NCBI RefSeq assembly: GCF_030409315.1
Contig: NZ_JAUFPS010000041.1
Coordinates: 248,001-312,000 of the forward strand
Length of the DNA stretch: 64,000 nt
Direction of reading: 5' to 3'
Origin: Mucilaginibacter flavus
GTDB lineage: Bacteria; Bacteroidota; Bacteroidia; Sphingobacteriales; Sphingobacteriaceae
Part shown: positions 59,914 through 64,000 of the stretch, piece by piece
Numbering within the stretch: the first letter of the stretch is position 1
Layout: every line of letters starts with the position of its first letter
Translations under genes and position numbers: made by a program
The notes under the pieces: model-generated
What the model saw: the letters and a program-made list of their open reading frames with translations, nothing else
What the model was told of the DNA's origin: nothing
The model's database searches: none

Positions 59914-62511
59914 TTGAAACACATTTACTTTAACACAACGTATTTTAAAATAACATTCCCGTTTTTATTGGGAATAAGCCTGTTGCTGAGTATCAGCGCC
60001 AATGCCCAGGTTGCCGGCGATAGTATCAAACTGGCCATTGAACCCGATTATAATAAAGTAAGCGGCACCCATCGTTTTTTTCTGGGCGAAAATTACCGTA
60101 AGCTTTGGGCCGCGCCGGTTACCATTAAAATCTTTCATATTGCGTCAGAGAAGGGCGGTCTGAAAATTCTGCAAAAGGGAGGGGGGCAACAAACCAAATC
60201 ATTACGATTGCAGGATTCAACCGGGCAGCAATGGGTTTTAAGAACCATACAAAAATATCCTGAAAAAGGCCTGCCCGTTCAGTTGCGGCCCACCGTGGCT
60301 AAAGATATTTTACAAGACCAGGTATCTGCGGCTCATCCCTTTTCGGCACTAACGGTGCCGCCATTGGCCGGGGCTTTGGGTATTCCACATTCCAACCCTC
60401 GCATCGTTTATGTTCCCGATGATCCCGCTTTGGGCCAGTACCAAAAAGATTTTGCCAACCAGGTTTTCCTGTTTGAGGAGCGTGAACCCCTCGATGCAGA
60501 GAAAACCGACAATACAGATAAAGTACAAAGGAAATTACAGGACGATAACGATACCCGTGTTGACGAGAAGATTGTACTGCGTGCCCGCCTTTTAGATATG
60601 CTATTGGGCGATTGGGACAGGCACGAAGACCAATGGCGCTGGGAAAAGCTTGATGGTAAACACGAAACCGTTTATGAACCCGTTCCGCGCGACCGTGACC
60701 AGGTGTATTACAAAACCTCGGGTTTATTTCCATGGATAGTAGCGCACCAATGGCTAAAATCAAAATTTCAGGGTTATAGTAAGGAGATCAGGGACATTAA
60801 TGGCTGGAATTTTAACGCCCGTTATTTTGATCGTTATTTTTTAAATGCTTTAAGCGAAGATGACTGGAAAGAGCAAATAGCTTATGTGCAAAGTAAATTA
60901 ACAGATGACCTGATCAAGGCTTCGGTTAAGCTGATGCCCGATACCATTTATAAATTATCGGGGCCGGAGATTATCTGTAAAATGATTGCCCGTCGCAACA
61001 TTCTGCAACAACAGGCGCTGGAATATTATCGTTTTATATCTAAAGAGGTAGAGATTCCGGCAAGCGACAAAACAGATAAATTCACAATCGTTAATGAGGC
61101 CGGGGGCAACCTCTCTGTTACTGTAAATAAGATTAAAAAGGATGGTACCATCGATAAAATAACTTATCAACGTACTTTTAAACCAGATGTAACCAAAGAG
61201 GTGAGACTATACGGTTTTGCCGGCGACGATCAGTTTGCAGTTGCAGGTACAACGCCATCGCCCATAAGCGTGCGTATGATTGGCGGTGATGGGGTTGATA
61301 GCTTTTACGTAGATAAAAACCTGCACAACCGGAGCAAGCTTTTTGTTTATGATCGCTCAGATCAGCAAAATAAACTGCCATCATCTTCAGATGCTAAGAT
61401 CCGCACATCAACAGATACTACGGTAAACCAATACGATAAAAAGAGTTTTAAGTTTGACAGGTTTGAGCCTATCATTTTGGCCAATTATAGTCCTGATTTA
61501 GGTATTTCACTTATCGCGGGTGTTTCTTTTGAAAAACATGGTTTCCGCAAAGAACCTTATGCTTTTAGGGATGAGTTCCTGGTTAATTATAACCTGGGCC
61601 GTAAATCGTTTCTGTTAACTTATAAGGCCGACTGGACGAAATTGATAGGTAATAATGATCTGTTGGTTAATTTTGTATCTATGGGGCCACATAATCTGAG
61701 CAATTTCTTCGGCTTGGGCAACAATACCGCTTTTGTAAACAAGGGCGATAAAGAGATCAGTTACTACCGTAACCGTTATGATTTTATTTACAGCGATGTT
61801 TCCCTGCGGCAAAAGCAAAATAACTGGAAATTTACCGAAGGCATTGGCTGGCAATATTACAATAGCAAAGCTGATAACAACGCTGAACGTTTTTTGAATG
61901 ATTATAACCAGGCCAATCCCGGCGACAATGTGTTTGGAACAAAAATTTATACAGGCCTTAAGGCGACGGCACAATTGGATACCCGTAATAAGGCTACTAT
62001 ACCAACCAAGGGCGTTTTTTGGAGTACAACAGTTAGCGGTTTTACAGGCTTAAGCAATAGCAGCCATAACACTTATGGACAAATTCTTTCTGAATTTAGC
62101 TTTTACTTAAACCCGGATAAAGATTCTGTATTGGTAATAGCCAACCGAACCGGCTTAGGCACAACTATTGGCGATGCTACTTACTTTCAACAGATGAAAC
62201 TGGGTGGTTTTCAAAATTTCAGGGGTTTTCATACCAATAGGTTTACTGGCAAATCCATAGCCTATAATAATTTGGAATTGCGTTTGAAGGTGCTTGATTT
62301 TACATCATACCTGTTGCCCGGTTCATTTGGTGTAATAGGATTTAACGATGTCGGCCGTGTATGGAGCCCCGGCGAACACTCGGATCAATGGCACGATGGC
62401 TACGGCGGGGGTATTTACGTAATACCCGCTCAACTGGTAATCATAGAAGCCGTAATGGGTTTTTCAAAAGAAGGCAGTTTGCCGTATATATCAATTGGTT
62501 TGAGGTTTTAG
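59914..62511 (+). CDS. Omp85/BamA-like outer-membrane protein with kinase-like periplasmic region
   Basis: 865 aa. TTG start at 59914; the protein begins with KHIYF, then a signal sequence ending ISANAQ; no ATG suits. The N-terminal ~510 residues are periplasmic. A beta-barrel follows (about 520-865; LANYSPDLGISLIAGVSFE, GTTIGDATYFQQMKLGGFQNFRG, ending IGLRF) as in the BamA/TamA surface-antigen family. Residues about 228-241 read DMLLGDWDRHEDQW, resembling the GNxDRHxxN catalytic loop of Fam20/HipA-type kinases, with PRDRDQV about 20 residues later. A kinase role is only inferred. Its 3' end meets a dispersed repeat. Confidence 0.8.
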   Translation: MKHIYFNTTYFKITFPFLLGISLLLSISANAQVAGDSIKLAIEPDYNKVSGTHRFFLGENYRKLWAAPVTIKIFHIASEKGGLKILQKGGGQQTKSLRLQDSTGQQWVLRTIQKYPEKGLPVQLRPTVAKDILQDQVSAAHPFSALTVPPLAGALGIPHSNPRIVYVPDDPALGQYQKDFANQVFLFEEREPLDAEKTDNTDKVQRKLQDDNDTRVDEKIVLRARLLDMLLGDWDRHEDQWRWEKLDGKHETVYEPVPRDRDQVYYKTSGLFPWIVAHQWLKSKFQGYSKEIRDINGWNFNARYFDRYFLNALSEDDWKEQIAYVQSKLTDDLIKASVKLMPDTIYKLSGPEIICKMIARRNILQQQALEYYRFISKEVEIPASDKTDKFTIVNEAGGNLSVTVNKIKKDGTIDKITYQRTFKPDVTKEVRLYGFAGDDQFAVAGTTPSPISVRMIGGDGVDSFYVDKNLHNRSKLFVYDRSDQQNKLPSSSDAKIRTSTDTTVNQYDKKSFKFDRFEPIILANYSPDLGISLIAGVSFEKHGFRKEPYAFRDEFLVNYNLGRKSFLLTYKADWTKLIGNNDLLVNFVSMGPHNLSNFFGLGNNTAFVNKGDKEISYYRNRYDFIYSDVSLRQKQNNWKFTEGIGWQYYNSKADNNAERFLNDYNQANPGDNVFGTKIYTGLKATAQLDTRNKATIPTKGVFWSTTVSGFTGLSNSSHNTYGQILSEFSFYLNPDKDSVLVIANRTGLGTTIGDATYFQQMKLGGFQNFRGFHTNRFTGKSIAYNNLELRLKVLDFTSYLLPGSFGVIGFNDVGRVWSPGEHSDQWHDGYGGGIYVIPAQLVIIEAVMGFSKEGSLPYISIGLRF

Positions 62512-62607
62512 CCTCACCCCAACTCTTTCCAAGGGAGAGGGCTTTGGATGGCTTCTAAAAATCGCAAATCAAAAGTCCTCTCCTTTGGAGAGGATTTAGG
62601 TGAGGCC
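62512..62607. repeat. Dispersed repeat in opposed copies at gene end (copy 2)
   Basis: 62564-62605 is the exact reverse complement of 31481-31522 (42 bp). A diverged copy in opposite orientation occupies 62512-62552, so the two face each other and can form a long hairpin. Lies between the convergent Omp85-like and DACNV genes. Confidence 0.85.
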
Positions 62608-63768
62608 TTACAATAGCAAAATATCTATCTGGTGCGCATGCACCATATTCACAATTGGCGACCATGCGAAAACCGTAAACCGGCCATCCTGTGAGGCTAC
62701 TAATGCGATGGCATCCTTTTGATCAAATACAAATTGCGCGGCCGATAAATGCCTGGTGCCACCATTTTGTGCAGGATGGATCACTTTGGTTGAGCAGCCT
62801 ACAATCGGTTCGGTAACCACAATCTCTTCCACGCGGGTACTTTTTGACGACCGGCCGATTTTTGCGCCGAAAGCCAGCAATTCATGTTTATCGTTAATAA
62901 CAGTCGCTCCGTCGATAGAGGTTAATCCGCCTATGGTATCAACGGCGCGGCGGAGTTTCTCCTGCCATGAAGTATGATATTTTTCAATACCCTCATGAAT
63001 CATCAGATCGGTAAGGCCAGAAAATGGTGGCGAAACAGGGTAGGAGATAGGCGAAATGATTGAATCCATCCAGTCGTCATTACCGGCGGGTACAACCAAC
63101 AGGATGCCACCACGCTTATGGGCCTGCATAGAGGCTGCGAGCTGCACCAATACGTTTACTGGGTCGTTCCATAATGATGGCAGCGTAAAATCAAGCATGG
63201 AAGTAAGGATGGTAGGGCAATCAGATAGCGAAGAACCCTGCTCATCTACCACTTTTATTTCATCTCCTTTTAGGATGGCTATGTTCACAAACTTGCCAAA
63301 GCCATCAACCCGGCGGTGTTTTATAACCAATAGGCCGGGTTCTATAACTTCTAATACAAAACAGTAGGCGGGGATAGCCAATGTAGTTCCCCAAACATAT
63401 AGTTCACCATCCTCAACCCAAACGCCTAAATGAATACCCGGCTGTTGCACTGCCGAAGCAAATTTGGTTAAGATATTTGGTGCCAGTGGAATTTTATGAC
63501 CAAACAGCAAAGGTTGTCCCGCGCTTTCGGGCGGTAAAAATGCCAGCGTAAACTTTGGCGAATAGCCTTCCTCGCGCCGCAGGCTTGCCCAAAAGGAAAT
63601 ATCTATAATGGTTTCAATGGTTTCAATATCCGGCGTTGGCGCCGCAAAATCTGCAGCACTTTCCGATTTAACCAAAGAGTGGAAATATTTAAAATGACGC
63701 TCTAATGTAGGCGCCACGCTACGCGCGGCTTTGTATGTTGGTTCAGCTGATAAGCTTTTTGTTTTCAT
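62608..63768 (-). CDS. DACNV-type protein with diadenylate-cyclase-like domain
   Basis: 386 aa. Residues about 1-210 are a sensor-like region (SFWASLRREEGYSPKFTLAFLPP). Residues about 211-370 follow the DAC fold: AHKRGGILLVVPAG, IGGLTSIDGATVI with the DGA motif at 286-288, and GGTRHLSAAQFV with T-R-H at 338-340. In active DisA/CdaA the second motif is RHR; here the last Arg is Leu 341, so cyclase activity may be altered or absent. Family is known as putative sensor domain DACNV-containing. Ligand: possibly c-di-AMP-related. Confidence 0.82.
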   Translation of the reverse strand: MKTKSLSAEPTYKAARSVAPTLERHFKYFHSLVKSESAADFAAPTPDIETIETIIDISFWASLRREEGYSPKFTLAFLPPESAGQPLLFGHKIPLAPNILTKFASAVQQPGIHLGVWVEDGELYVWGTTLAIPAYCFVLEVIEPGLLVIKHRRVDGFGKFVNIAILKGDEIKVVDEQGSSLSDCPTILTSMLDFTLPSLWNDPVNVLVQLAASMQAHKRGGILLVVPAGNDDWMDSIISPISYPVSPPFSGLTDLMIHEGIEKYHTSWQEKLRRAVDTIGGLTSIDGATVINDKHELLAFGAKIGRSSKSTRVEEIVVTEPIVGCSTKVIHPAQNGGTRHLSAAQFVFDQKDAIALVASQDGRFTVFAWSPIVNMVHAHQIDILLL

Positions 63769-63961
63769 TTTTTTATTAAAAGTACTGTGGCTGTATAGCC
63801 TTTTGAATATTTGTCCCTATCAAAAATAAACCATAAATGTTGGCATCACAAACAAATGCCTCAAAATTGCAATTAGCCGATAATTGACATCTGTGTCCAA
63901 CCGGTAATGTCACAAGCGAACGGTTACAAATAAACAAACCATGCAGGATTAATTTATTTTT

Positions 63962-63969
63962 TACTTTTG
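63962..63969 (+). promoter_or_regulatory. Candidate -7 element (TACTTTTG) 4 nt before an ATG
   Basis: Matches TAnnTTTG, ending 4 nt before the ATG at 63974. If used, it gives an almost leaderless transcript. The rest of the 205-bp gap 63769-63973 has no supported gene. Confidence 0.4.
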
Positions 63970-63973
63970 CCGC

Positions 63974-64000
63974 ATGGATAACAACGCCCTCCCCAACAAA
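63974..64000 (+). CDS. Start of an unidentified gene, cut by the window end
   Basis: Only MDNNALPNK is visible, in frame to the edge, preceded by a good -7 element. Too short to classify. Confidence 0.5.

Overview
The window looks like chromosomal DNA from a Bacteroidota bacterium of the family Sphingobacteriaceae, most like Mucilaginibacter or Pedobacter. Support comes from the gene families present: DUF2723 (GT117), DUF2851, an HD-PycTM protein, a DACNV-type diadenylate-cyclase-like protein, GH97 and paired sulfatases. Several genes also have TAnnTTTG-type -7 elements just upstream. No rRNA, tRNA, CRISPR array, prophage or transposase gene was recognised. Several start codons were moved downstream of the longest frame to an ATG that begins a signal peptide or the usual family N-terminus.

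Layout. 1-2.3 kb: two tandem sulfatases, the first cut by the window edge. 2.3-14.4 kb: mostly single housekeeping and accessory genes (TPR protein, riboflavin synthase, Nudix, YbjQ, PpnP, lipoproteins, an MpaB-type oxygenase with DUF2809, acetyltransferase, VOC protein, M28 peptidase, SMI1/KNR4), many ending in strong hairpin terminators. 14.4-14.8 kb: a nested palindromic REP/MITE-like block. 14.8-24.5 kb: two divergent operons with a glycosyltransferase, an amidohydrolase, three methyltransferases, three radical SAM proteins (two cobalamin-binding type, one SPASM type) and an EamA exporter. This looks like an unassigned biosynthetic locus. 24.7-45 kb: GH97, PspC, DUF2851, MHS transporter, M20 peptidase, ZIP, PAP2, glmM, cysteine desulfurase, accD, class II aldolase, GNAT, a zincless Fpg/Nei glycosylase, AraC/PNPOx, an AhpD-like protein and an AlkZ-like glycosylase.

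45-64 kb: a RemB/Wzi-like outer-membrane protein, a GT117 mannosyltransferase-like protein, a DUF3857-transglutaminase-DUF2569 fusion, then a run of HD-PycTM, polyphosphate kinase 1, SdiA-regulated-like lipoprotein, GAF protein and Omp85-type protein, converging on a DACNV-type protein. Three families tied to nucleotide or polyphosphate signalling therefore lie within about 11 kb.

The most unusual non-coding structure is a recurring intergenic design: inverted arrays of imperfect ~8-bp words, a different word at each locus, near 30.1-30.4, 34.5-34.7, 42.9-43.1 and 46.8-47.0 kb. The cleanest, at 46815-46965, has 5 units facing 9 units in exact 8-bp register. A separate 42-bp dispersed repeat occurs at two gene ends 31 kb apart.
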